NCBI GenBank assembly: GCA_023422735.1
Contig: JAFAGL010000205.1
Span: 1 to 8,069, forward strand
DNA length: 8,069 nucleotides
Direction of reading: 5' to 3'
Source: Pseudomonadota bacterium
Lineage (GTDB): Bacteria; Pseudomonadota; Alphaproteobacteria; Rhizobiales; Rhizobiaceae
Part shown: positions 1 through 5,689 of the stretch, piece by piece
Layout: the number at the start of each line of letters is the position of its first letter
Position numbering within the stretch: the first letter of the stretch is position 1
Notes under the pieces: generated by a model
What the model saw: the letters and a program-made list of their open reading frames with translations, nothing else
Told to the model about the DNA's origin: nothing
The model's database searches: none
Position numbers and translations under genes: made by a program

Positions 1-566
1 CGCGGCTGGCCCTTCTTGCCCTCAAGGCTTTCAAGCAGCGCGGTTTCCTCACCGCAGATATAAGCACCCGCGCCGTGATGAACGTAGATGTCGAAATCGT
101 AGCCGTGCTTGTTGTTCTTGCCGATAAGGCCCATCTCGTAAGCTTCATCGATCGCGCGTTGCAGTGCTTCGCGTTCACGAATGAACTCACCGCGCACATA
201 GATATAGGCAGCGGTCGCCCCAATGGCGAAACCGGCTACCAGACACCCTTCGACCAGCGTATGCGGATCGTGCCGCAGAATCTCACGGTCCTTGCAGGTC
301 CCCGGCTCGGACTCGTCGGCGTTCACCACGAGATAAACCGGACCCTCGGCATTCTTCGGCATGAATGACCACTTCAAGCCTGTCGGGAAGCCAGCGCCGC
401 CGCGACCGCGCAGGCCGGACGCCTTCATCTCATTGATGATCCAGTCACGGCCCCTGGCGATGATCTGATCCGTGCCATCCCACAATCCACGCGCCATCGC
501 GCCCTTGATGGACTGGTCGTAACGGCCATAAATATTGGTGAAGATGCGGTCCTTGTCTGCAAGCAT
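1..566 (-). CDS. nuoF: NADH-quinone oxidoreductase subunit F, N-terminal part (cut by window edge)
   Basis: NuoF carries FMN and an Fe-S cluster and oxidises NADH at the tip of the peripheral arm of complex I, handing electrons through the FMN to the Fe-S chain. Only the first 188 codons plus two bases are present; members of the family are usually about 430 residues, so the C-terminal half with the 4Fe-4S cysteines lies beyond base 1. Visible motifs are the glycine-rich FMN/NADH segment GLRGRGGAGFPTGLKW (residues 51-66), NADESEPGTCKDRE (about 82-95) and GAGAYICGEETALLESLEG (about 165-183), all typical of the family. The ATG at 566 follows the nuoE stop by 5 bp. A GAGGAG ribosome binding site lies 8 bases upstream, inside the end of nuoE, suggesting translational coupling. 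Family assignment is certain; only the truncation limits the annotation. Confidence 0.97.
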   Translation of the reverse strand, partial: MLADKDRIFTNIYGRYDQSIKGAMARGLWDGTDQIIARGRDWIINEMKASGLRGRGGAGFPTGLKWSFMPKNAEGPVYLVVNADESEPGTCKDREILRHDPHTLVEGCLVAGFAIGATAAYIYVRGEFIREREALQRAIDEAYEMGLIGKNNKHGYDFDIYVHHGAGAYICGEETALLESLEGKKGQP

Positions 567-571
567 CCGCC

Positions 572-1585
572 TTACTCCTCGTCACCCTGTTTCGCCTTCG
601 GTGCCGCTCGCTTGCGCGGCGTCTTGACCTTGGGCGAAACGTCTTCGGGCTTCTCGTCGGAAGTTTTCGTCTTATCAGCGCCTTTGCGCTGCTTAATGGT
701 TTTTTCAACCGAAGGCTCGGCCGTATTCGCCGCGACCTTGTCGCCTTTCGGTGCAGAAACGCTTTCGGCTTTTTCTTCCGCCGGTGATGCCTTTTCCGGC
801 GACGGAGATTTCACCGCCGGGTTGGTTTCTACCGCATCCGTTTTCGGGCGACCGGCTTCGGAAGGTGCCACCTTTGCCGCATCTTTGGCGTCCGCCTTGG
901 CAGCTGCGGCCGCACGGGCTTCCTCGGCCCAACGAGCTTCCCGCTTTTCGCGCCATTCGCGCGCATTGTCCTGAAGCACCTGCTCGTCGGTCAGCGAAGT
1001 AAAGCCAGTTTCGGGAGCCGAAAACACGCGATCGATCTGCGGACCCGGCTGAGGCGGATTACCTGCCTCGAAAGCATCGATGATCTCAGCCAGTCTTTCC
1101 GGCGTCAGATCTTCATAAGTATCCTTAAACACCATGACCATGGGTGCGTTGACGCATGCGCCGAGGCATTCAACTTCTTCCCAAGACAGCGTGCCGCTTT
1201 CATTGGTGTGGAACTGGTCATGATGGATCTTGGACCGACACACATCCATCAAAGCGCCGGCACCTTTGATCATGCACGGCGTCGTACCGCAAACCTGGAC
1301 ATGGGCCTTGGTGCCCACTGGCGCCAGTTGATATTGCGTATAGAAAGTTGCGACTTCCAGCACCCGAATGAACGGCATGGAAAGCATGTTGGCGACAGCT
1401 TCGATTGCCGCGCGGGACACCCAGCCTTCTTGTTCCTGCGCACGCATGAGCAAGGGAATAACAGCCGATTGCTGCCGGCCTTCCGGATATTTTGCGATGG
1501 CGTGCTCGGCCCATTCCGCGTTTTCCGCGTTAAAGGCGAATTCGAGCGGCTGGACAGCTGCTTCTGCGAGGCGACGAACGGACAT
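572..1585 (-). CDS. nuoE: NADH-quinone oxidoreductase subunit E with long C-terminal extension
   Basis: NuoE is the 24-kDa-type thioredoxin-fold subunit that binds the 2Fe-2S cluster N1a and partners NuoF in the NADH-oxidising module. The protein is 337 residues. The catalytic domain covers roughly residues 15-175, with cluster ligands at C99, C104, C140 and C144 in the pattern CGTTPC ... CLGAC. After about residue 200 comes an Ala/Glu/Arg-rich, probably helical stretch (about 203-240) and then a low-complexity Lys/Pro/Glu/Ala tail to residue 337. This roughly doubles the usual bacterial length of about 160-170. Such tails occur in rhizobial NuoE, and their role is not known to me. I chose the ATG at 1585 because AGGTGG sits 9 bases upstream and the nuoD stop is just 1 bp before it; an ATG six codons earlier would overlap nuoD and adds nothing conserved. 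Confidence 0.96.
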   Translation of the reverse strand: MSVRRLAEAAVQPLEFAFNAENAEWAEHAIAKYPEGRQQSAVIPLLMRAQEQEGWVSRAAIEAVANMLSMPFIRVLEVATFYTQYQLAPVGTKAHVQVCGTTPCMIKGAGALMDVCRSKIHHDQFHTNESGTLSWEEVECLGACVNAPMVMVFKDTYEDLTPERLAEIIDAFEAGNPPQPGPQIDRVFSAPETGFTSLTDEQVLQDNAREWREKREARWAEEARAAAAAKADAKDAAKVAPSEAGRPKTDAVETNPAVKSPSPEKASPAEEKAESVSAPKGDKVAANTAEPSVEKTIKQRKGADKTKTSDEKPEDVSPKVKTPRKRAAPKAKQGDEE

Positions 1586-1586
1586 T

Positions 1587-2777
1587 TTAGCGATCCACCT
1601 CACCGAACACGATGTCGAGGGAGCCTAGAACGGCGCTGACGTCAGCCAACAGGTGGCCGCGGCACATAAAGTCCATGGCAGAAAGATGAGCAAAGCCCGG
1701 AGCGCGAAGCTTGCAGCGATATGGCTTGTTGGTTCCATCCGAAACCAGATACACGCCGAATTCGCCCTTCGGCGCTTCGACGGCGGCGTAAACTTCGCCA
1801 GCGGGAACCTTGTAGCCCTCTGTATAAAGCTTGAAGTGATGGATCAAGGCTTCCATCGAACGCTTCATGGCAGCACGCTTCGGCGGCACGACCTTGCCAT
1901 CAGTATTGGATACCGGCCCGACCTTTTCAGCGCCAAGCAAGCGCTCGACACATTGGCGGATCAGGTAAGTCGACTGACGCATTTCTTCCATGCGGATCAG
2001 GTAACGATCAAAGCAATCGCCGTTCTTGCCGATCGGTACATCGAATTCGAGTTCCGAATAGCACTCATAAGGCTGCGACTTGCGCAAATCCCACGCCGCA
2101 CCCGACCCGCGAACCATCACACCCGAAAAGCCGAGCGCCCAGGCATCATCCAGGCTGATGACGCCGATATCGACGTTACGCTGCTTGAAGATGCGGTTGC
2201 CAGTCAGAAGATTGTCGAGATCGTCCAGTGTCTTGAGGAACTTGTCGGTCCAGGCGCCGATATCTTCAATGACCTGATCGGGAATATCCTGATGAACGCC
2301 GCCGGGACGGAAATAGGCCGCGTGCATGCGCGAACCGCTGATGCGCTCGTAAAAGACCATGAGCTTTTCGCGATCGACAAAGCCCCACAGCGGAGGCGTC
2401 AGCGCGCCGACGTCCATCGCCTGTGTTGTCACATTCAGGATATGCGACATGATGCGGCCGATTTCGCAGCACAAAACGCGGATCAACTGGCCGCGCTTCG
2501 GCACCTCGATGCCAAGCAGACGCTCGACGGCCAGCGCATAGGCATGCTCCTGGTTCATCGGGGCGCAGTAATCGAGGCGATCGAGATAAGGAACCGCCTG
2601 CAGATAGGTCTTGGCCTCGATCAGCTTTTCGGTTCCGCGATGCAGAAGGCCGATATGCGGATCGACGCGATCGACGACCTCGCCATCCAGTTCCAGAACG
2701 AGACGCAAAACGCCGTGGGCCGCAGGGTGTTGCGGACCGAAATTGATATTGAAGTTGCGGACAGCGGTTTCAGCCAT
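1587..2777 (-). CDS. nuoD: NADH-quinone oxidoreductase subunit D (49-kDa type)
   Basis: NuoD, together with NuoB, forms the quinone-reduction chamber of complex I at the junction of the peripheral and membrane arms; it descends from the large subunit of NiFe hydrogenases. The product is 396 residues, the normal length for a NuoD not fused to NuoC. The N-terminal motif NFGPQHPAAHGVLRL (residues 12-26) contains H21, and DRLDY ends in Y70. By their 49-residue spacing these match the conserved His/Tyr pair that contacts the quinone headgroup (H38 and Y87 in Thermus Nqo4). Also visible are RGSGAAWDLRKSQPYECY and a C-terminus ending GSLDIVFGEVDR, both characteristic. I chose the ATG at 2777 because GAGG lies 8 bases upstream and homologues begin with a similar MAE...RNFNINFGPQHP; the upstream ATG at 2810 would extend into nuoC. 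Unusual residues are C71, C103 and C104 close to the quinone site. Confidence 0.97.
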   Translation of the reverse strand: MAETAVRNFNINFGPQHPAAHGVLRLVLELDGEVVDRVDPHIGLLHRGTEKLIEAKTYLQAVPYLDRLDYCAPMNQEHAYALAVERLLGIEVPKRGQLIRVLCCEIGRIMSHILNVTTQAMDVGALTPPLWGFVDREKLMVFYERISGSRMHAAYFRPGGVHQDIPDQVIEDIGAWTDKFLKTLDDLDNLLTGNRIFKQRNVDIGVISLDDAWALGFSGVMVRGSGAAWDLRKSQPYECYSELEFDVPIGKNGDCFDRYLIRMEEMRQSTYLIRQCVERLLGAEKVGPVSNTDGKVVPPKRAAMKRSMEALIHHFKLYTEGYKVPAGEVYAAVEAPKGEFGVYLVSDGTNKPYRCKLRAPGFAHLSAMDFMCRGHLLADVSAVLGSLDIVFGEVDR

Positions 2778-2787
2778 GATCGGCGCC

Positions 2788-3393
2788 TCAGTTCGCCTTT
2801 GCCTTCTCATCGCCGGGCAGGACGTAATCGGTCCCTTCCCAAGGCGACAGGAAGTCGAAATTGCGGAATTCCTGCTTGAGTTCGACGGGCTCGTAAACGA
2901 CGCGCTTCATCTCGTCGTTGTAACGCACTTCGAAGAAGCCCGTCAGCGGGAAGTCCTTGCGCAGCGGATGCCCCTCGAAACCATAATCCGTCAGGATACG
3001 GCGCAGATCAGGGTGCCCGGAAAACAGGATACCGTAAAGGTCATAAGCTTCGCGCTCGAACCAGTCGGCACCAGGATAAATGTCGGTAATGGAGGGAACC
3101 GGATTGTCTTCGTCCGCCTGCACCTTCACGCGGATGCGCAAATTCTGGCGCGGCGAAAGCAGATGATAAACGACATCGAAACGACGAACGCGCGACGGAT
3201 AATCCGCGCCGGAAATATCCACAAAGGACACAAACTGGCACTGCGTATCCCGCTTCAGAAACGCGATAACCTCGATCAGCGAGCCAGCCGAAACAGACAC
3301 AGTCAATTCGCCGAACGCGATTTCTGCCCGTTCGATCTTGTCGCCCAGCTTCTCGCCGAGATAAGCGGCGAGATCGTTCAATGCTTCACTCAT
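2788..3393 (-). CDS. nuoC: NADH-quinone oxidoreductase subunit C (30-kDa type)
   Basis: NuoC is a structural subunit of the connecting module of complex I; it has no redox centre and packs against NuoD and NuoB. The protein is 201 residues, as usual for alphaproteobacteria where nuoC and nuoD are separate genes rather than the fused nuoCD of enterobacteria. The family signature is clear around residues 111-150: WFEREAYDLYGILFSGHPDL followed by RRILTDYGFEGHPLRKDFPL. The C-terminal segment YEPVELKQEFRNFDFLSPWEG is also typical, and the last residues (GDEKAKAN) form a short charged tail. The start codon at 3393 follows the nuoB stop by 9 bp; GAGG in that gap lies 5 bases before the ATG. The stop is 10 bp before nuoD. 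Confidence 0.97.
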   Translation of the reverse strand: MSEALNDLAAYLGEKLGDKIERAEIAFGELTVSVSAGSLIEVIAFLKRDTQCQFVSFVDISGADYPSRVRRFDVVYHLLSPRQNLRIRVKVQADEDNPVPSITDIYPGADWFEREAYDLYGILFSGHPDLRRILTDYGFEGHPLRKDFPLTGFFEVRYNDEMKRVVYEPVELKQEFRNFDFLSPWEGTDYVLPGDEKAKAN

Positions 3394-3402
3394 GGACGCC
3401 TC

Positions 3403-3996
3403 TCAGCGCTCGATCGTGCCGGTGCGCCGGATCTTCTTCTGCAAAAGAAGAATTCCGTAAAGCAGCGCTTCCGCAGTGGGCGGACAGCCCGGCACATAAA
3501 TATCGACGGGCACTATGCGATCACAGCCGCGCACGACAGAATAGGAATAGTGATAATAGCCACCGCCATTGGCGCAGGATCCCATCGAGATCACATAGCG
3601 CGGCTCCGGCATCTGGTCATAAACCTTGCGCAGCGCAGGAGCCATCTTGTTGGTCAGCGTGCCCGCAACGATCATGATGTCGGACTGGCGCGGGGATGCG
3701 CGTGGCGCAACGCCGAATCTCTCCGAATCGTAGCGCGGCATGGAGGTGTGGATCATTTCCACGGCGCAGCATGCCAACCCGAAGGTCATGAACATCAAGG
3801 AACCGGAACGCGCCCAGGTGATGAGCGCCTCGGACGAGGTCAGAATAAAGCCCTTGTCGGACAATTCCTCATTGATCTGACCGAAGAACGGATCTTCGGC
3901 GCCAACCGGCTTGCCGGTGTTCGGATCGAGAATGCCGCGCGGCTGAGGCGCGACCAGAGTTCCAGACGGGGTCACGTGGGCAGGGCTCAATCCCAT
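3403..3996 (-). CDS. nuoB: NADH-quinone oxidoreductase subunit B (PSST type, cluster N2)
   Basis: NuoB holds the terminal 4Fe-4S cluster N2 that passes electrons to quinone at the NuoB/NuoD interface. The protein is 197 residues. Cluster ligands are the tandem pair C76-C77 in FGLACCAVEM, C141 in SMGSCANGGG and C171 in YVPGCPPTAEAL. An additional cysteine (C158, in VRGCDR) is common in the family. The N-terminal 45 residues or so are a Pro/Gly-rich leader, longer than in minimal bacterial NuoB, followed by the amphipathic stretch before the cluster domain. I chose the ATG at 3996 because AAGGGAG lies 7 bases upstream; it overlaps the last 10 bp of nuoA, consistent with coupled translation. A start at 4017 in the same frame would overlap nuoA further and lacks support. 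Confidence 0.97.
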   Translation of the reverse strand: MGLSPAHVTPSGTLVAPQPRGILDPNTGKPVGAEDPFFGQINEELSDKGFILTSSEALITWARSGSLMFMTFGLACCAVEMIHTSMPRYDSERFGVAPRASPRQSDIMIVAGTLTNKMAPALRKVYDQMPEPRYVISMGSCANGGGYYHYSYSVVRGCDRIVPVDIYVPGCPPTAEALLYGILLLQKKIRRTGTIER

Positions 3997-4352
3997 TCGA
4001 GCGCTCCCTTCTTCCATTCATAAATGAAACCGACGGTCAGGATGCCGAGAAACACCATCATCGACCAGAAGCCGAACATGCCGATCGCGCCAAAAGAAAC
4101 CGCCCACGGAAACAGGAACGCCACTTCGAGATCGAAAATGATGAACAGGATCGCGACCAGATAAAAGCGCACGTCGAACTTCATGCGTGCATCGTCGAAT
4201 GCGTTGAAGCCGCATTCATAGGCCGACAGTTTTTCAGGATCCGGATTGCGATACGCGACCAGAAACGGCGCGACAGTCAGGGCAACACCTACAAGAAGGG
4301 CTACGCCTAGAAAAATTACAACCGGAAGATAGGAACTCAGTAAGGTGTCCAT
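3987..4352 (-). CDS. nuoA: NADH-quinone oxidoreductase subunit A
   Basis: NuoA (the bacterial ND3 equivalent) is a small membrane subunit at the entrance of the quinone channel of complex I. The 121-residue protein has three hydrophobic segments at about residues 8-33, 62-82 and 89-111. Between the first two lies the conserved loop with YECGF (C47 is the residue known in mitochondrial ND3 as the marker of the active/deactive transition). FDLEVAFLFPWA (about 73-84), with acidic D74 and E76 in the second helix, is a family hallmark. It is the first gene of the nuo operon; AAGGT lies 6 bases before the ATG at 4352. The 208-bp gap upstream is the natural site for the operon promoter. Confidence 0.96.
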   Translation of the reverse strand: MDTLLSSYLPVVIFLGVALLVGVALTVAPFLVAYRNPDPEKLSAYECGFNAFDDARMKFDVRFYLVAILFIIFDLEVAFLFPWAVSFGAIGMFGFWSMMVFLGILTVGFIYEWKKGALEWD

Positions 4353-4560
4353 TTACAGACCTTGGCTAGCCTAGCGCCTCATATCTAGCTCGCTCCGCCT
4401 CGCCATTGAAGCGGCGGAAACAGAACGAGATGAGCGGCGGCATTGCTGCAATGCGGCGTGACTATCCCTTCCAAGCCATTCATGCAAGCCAAATAGGCAC
4501 GACGCGGGGTAAGAGTTAAAGACTTCTTGGCGCCGGCATTAATCGATTTAAAGTTGAGAA
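4353..4560 (-). promoter_or_regulatory. Intergenic region expected to carry the nuo operon promoter
   Basis: This 208-bp stretch separates nuoA from the upstream membrane-protein gene on the same strand. No convincing coding frame was found in it. The only sigma70-like pair I could pick is weak: TTCAAT (minus strand, 4410-4405), a 17-bp spacer and TAGATA (4387-4382). It would give a leader of roughly 20-25 bases before nuoA. I saw no strong hairpin followed by a T-run that would terminate transcription from the upstream gene, so read-through into nuo is possible. The region also contains a perfect 15-bp palindrome and a CTAG cluster, listed separately. Promoter location is inferred from gene order; the boxes are only candidates. 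Confidence 0.45.
4440..4454. repeat. Perfect 15-bp palindrome upstream of nuoA (possible operator)
   Basis: GCATTGC-T-GCAATGC is an inverted repeat with 7-bp arms and a one-base centre. It sits 87-101 bases upstream of the nuoA start and just upstream of the weak promoter candidate. That geometry fits a binding site for a dimeric regulator better than a terminator, since there is no loop and no T-run after it. I do not recognise the site as that of a named regulator. Function is inferred only from symmetry and position. Confidence 0.4.
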
Positions 4561-4857
4561 TTACAGTAAGGTTACACCGATCAGCCAGAGAGTCGCTGCG
4601 ATACAGGCGGCATTTCCTGCGATTTTGCCCCTTCTCTCCCCGGCCCGCCAAGTGCTCGCAAACAAAAAGACATTGTAGGGCAGAGGTAACAGAAAGACAC
4701 ACCAGCCAAGCCAGACCGGCACATCAGCGGCGAAAACAAGCAGAGCCGCAACTGTGGTCACCAGGTTCAGCAGGCTGCCGAGAATCAGCATTTCTCGGAA
4801 AACAAGCTCGGACAGCGTCATGCTCCCATTCCAGCGACGCGCGAAGAACGCCTTCAC
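4561..4857 (-). CDS. Small three-helix membrane protein of unknown function
   Basis: I do not recognise a named family. Read from a GTG at 4857, the product is 98 residues with a short basic N-terminus (KAFFARRWNG). Three hydrophobic segments follow, at about residues 22-40, 44-64 and 77-97. The second contains the motif LPLPYNVFLFASTW, and a basic loop (RAGERRGK) separates helices two and three. My impression, without a search, is that rhizobial hypothetical membrane proteins with a similar W-G / LNLVTT / PYNVF layout exist. The start is uncertain. GTG at 4857 leaves a 19-bp gap after the ExoD-like gene but has no clear ribosome binding site. ATG at 4821 gives 86 residues, with a GGGAG placed too close. 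ATG at 4944 would overlap the upstream gene by 68 bp. It is probably co-transcribed with, and perhaps translationally coupled to, the upstream gene. Confidence 0.6.
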   Translation of the reverse strand: MKAFFARRWNGSMTLSELVFREMLILGSLLNLVTTVAALLVFAADVPVWLGWCVFLLPLPYNVFLFASTWRAGERRGKIAGNAACIAATLWLIGVTLL

Positions 4858-4876
4858 CGGGCTGGTCGCAGAGCGT

Positions 4877-5539
4877 TCATGCAAAGGCGTTTGCGAACAC
4901 AAACAAAGCTGCCTTCGCCATGGCGTAGATGACCCCGCTGACAACGAACATGGATAGAACGCCTGTCAGCGCGCCAACAATGATCCAGAAACCATCGCGC
5001 TCCAGGATACCGAGCGACAAAAGACAGATCGCGAAGGCCGGCAGCATGTTGCCCAGGGGAATCGGCAACACGAGAATGATTGCCAAGACCAGACATAAAG
5101 CGCCAACAAGATATTCGGCAGGCGGGGCGACAAGAAATGTGGCACGCGGCGCCAGAAGCCGTTCCCCCCGTTCCAGCCATGGTGTCATCTTTTCGACAAT
5201 GCGACCGAAATCAGCGCGGCTCATCGAGCGGTTTGCAACGAGCTTCGGCAGCCATGGCCTGCGGCCGAAAGCAAGTTGAGCCGCCAGAAACACCAATGGC
5301 GTTCCAAGAATGCCCGACGTTCCGGGCGGCGTCGGCAAGACATTCGGCATGGCAAAGATGAACATCAAGGCACCGAACGCACGATCGCCCATGGCAGCAA
5401 GCAGATCGCCGACAGAGATTCGTTCACGCGCTTGGTCGCGCGCCATGGAAGCAAGGATATCGGACAGCTTGACGCGTGCCTGCGGATCAATCTGCGGGAG
5501 GTTTCTTTTTTCGCTCTCCGCAATCTGCCCCGAATCCAT
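4877..5539 (-). CDS. ExoD-family (exopolysaccharide synthesis ExoD-like) inner-membrane protein
   Basis: The 220-residue protein matches the ExoD family (Pfam PF06055), named for a Sinorhizobium meliloti protein whose loss alters exopolysaccharide production and alkali tolerance; the biochemical activity is not established. A polar N-terminus (1-50), with KLSDILASM and RERISVGDLLAAMGDRAFGA, precedes the first hydrophobic region. That region holds the signature PNVLPTPPGTSGILGTPLVF (65-84), followed by FGRRPWLP. After a charged cytoplasm-like segment (about 103-137) the second half has LVLPIPLGNMLPAFAICLLS (157-176) and LGILERDG (176-183), then a hydrophobic C-terminus. The ATG at 5539 has GGAGGG 9 bases upstream. 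It is transcribed away from the ABC transporter genes and toward the small membrane gene and nuo. The family call is solid; a specific role in polysaccharide export here would be a guess. Confidence 0.88.
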   Translation of the reverse strand: MDSGQIAESEKRNLPQIDPQARVKLSDILASMARDQARERISVGDLLAAMGDRAFGALMFIFAMPNVLPTPPGTSGILGTPLVFLAAQLAFGRRPWLPKLVANRSMSRADFGRIVEKMTPWLERGERLLAPRATFLVAPPAEYLVGALCLVLAIILVLPIPLGNMLPAFAICLLSLGILERDGFWIIVGALTGVLSMFVVSGVIYAMAKAALFVFANAFA

Positions 5540-5689
5540 CCCGCTGTTCCCTCCACCGCGTTGTTTTCCTTGTCGCAGAACAATATGACCGTTTTCTTTG
5601 AAAGGCGCGCAGGTTAGTTTCAGTTTTCTGGCGACACCTATCGCCGCATGCCAAATATCCTCCGGGCCAGCCTCACAGGATTCCGATTT
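5540..5689. promoter_or_regulatory. Divergent intergenic region between the ExoD-like gene and the ABC transporter operon
   Basis: The two genes on either side are transcribed away from each other, so both promoters should lie in or near these 150 bp. The stretch 5560-5630 is more AT-rich than its surroundings (for instance around GTTTTCTTTGAAA), which suits a promoter, but I could not find a well-spaced -35/-10 pair on either strand and name none. A GGAGGG ribosome binding site for the ExoD-like gene is at 5554-5549 and an AGGA for the solute-binding protein at 5677-5680. Confidence 0.4.

Noticed and set aside
1653..2879. Long open frame on the plus strand opposite nuoD
   Set aside because: It lies antisense to a highly conserved, full-length nuoD, its product shows no recognisable domain, and long mirror frames are common opposite GC-rich genes.
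2611..4023. 470-codon plus-strand open frame opposite nuoC and nuoB
   Set aside because: It spans two well supported complex I genes on the other strand; the product is rich in His/Arg/Ala with no domain pattern, as expected for an antisense shadow.
4385..4702. Minus-strand open frame across the nuo upstream gap
   Set aside because: It overlaps the end of the three-helix membrane gene in another frame, has no domain or hydrophobic pattern, and covers the likely promoter region.
4561..4857. PACE/bacterial transmembrane pair efflux protein as an identity for the small membrane gene
   Set aside because: The size is below the usual four-helix PACE protein and the conserved motifs I would expect at the start of the first helix are not visible.
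5630..5645. GGCGA-CACCTA-TCGCC inverted repeat before the solute-binding protein
   Set aside because: Arms of only 5 bp with a 6-base loop and no T-run; such short repeats are frequent by chance, so I do not call an operator or terminator.
5648..5689. Earlier ATG for the solute-binding protein
   Set aside because: No ribosome binding site upstream, and it would add 14 residues before an otherwise normal Tat signal peptide; the ATG at 5690 has AGGA at the right distance.
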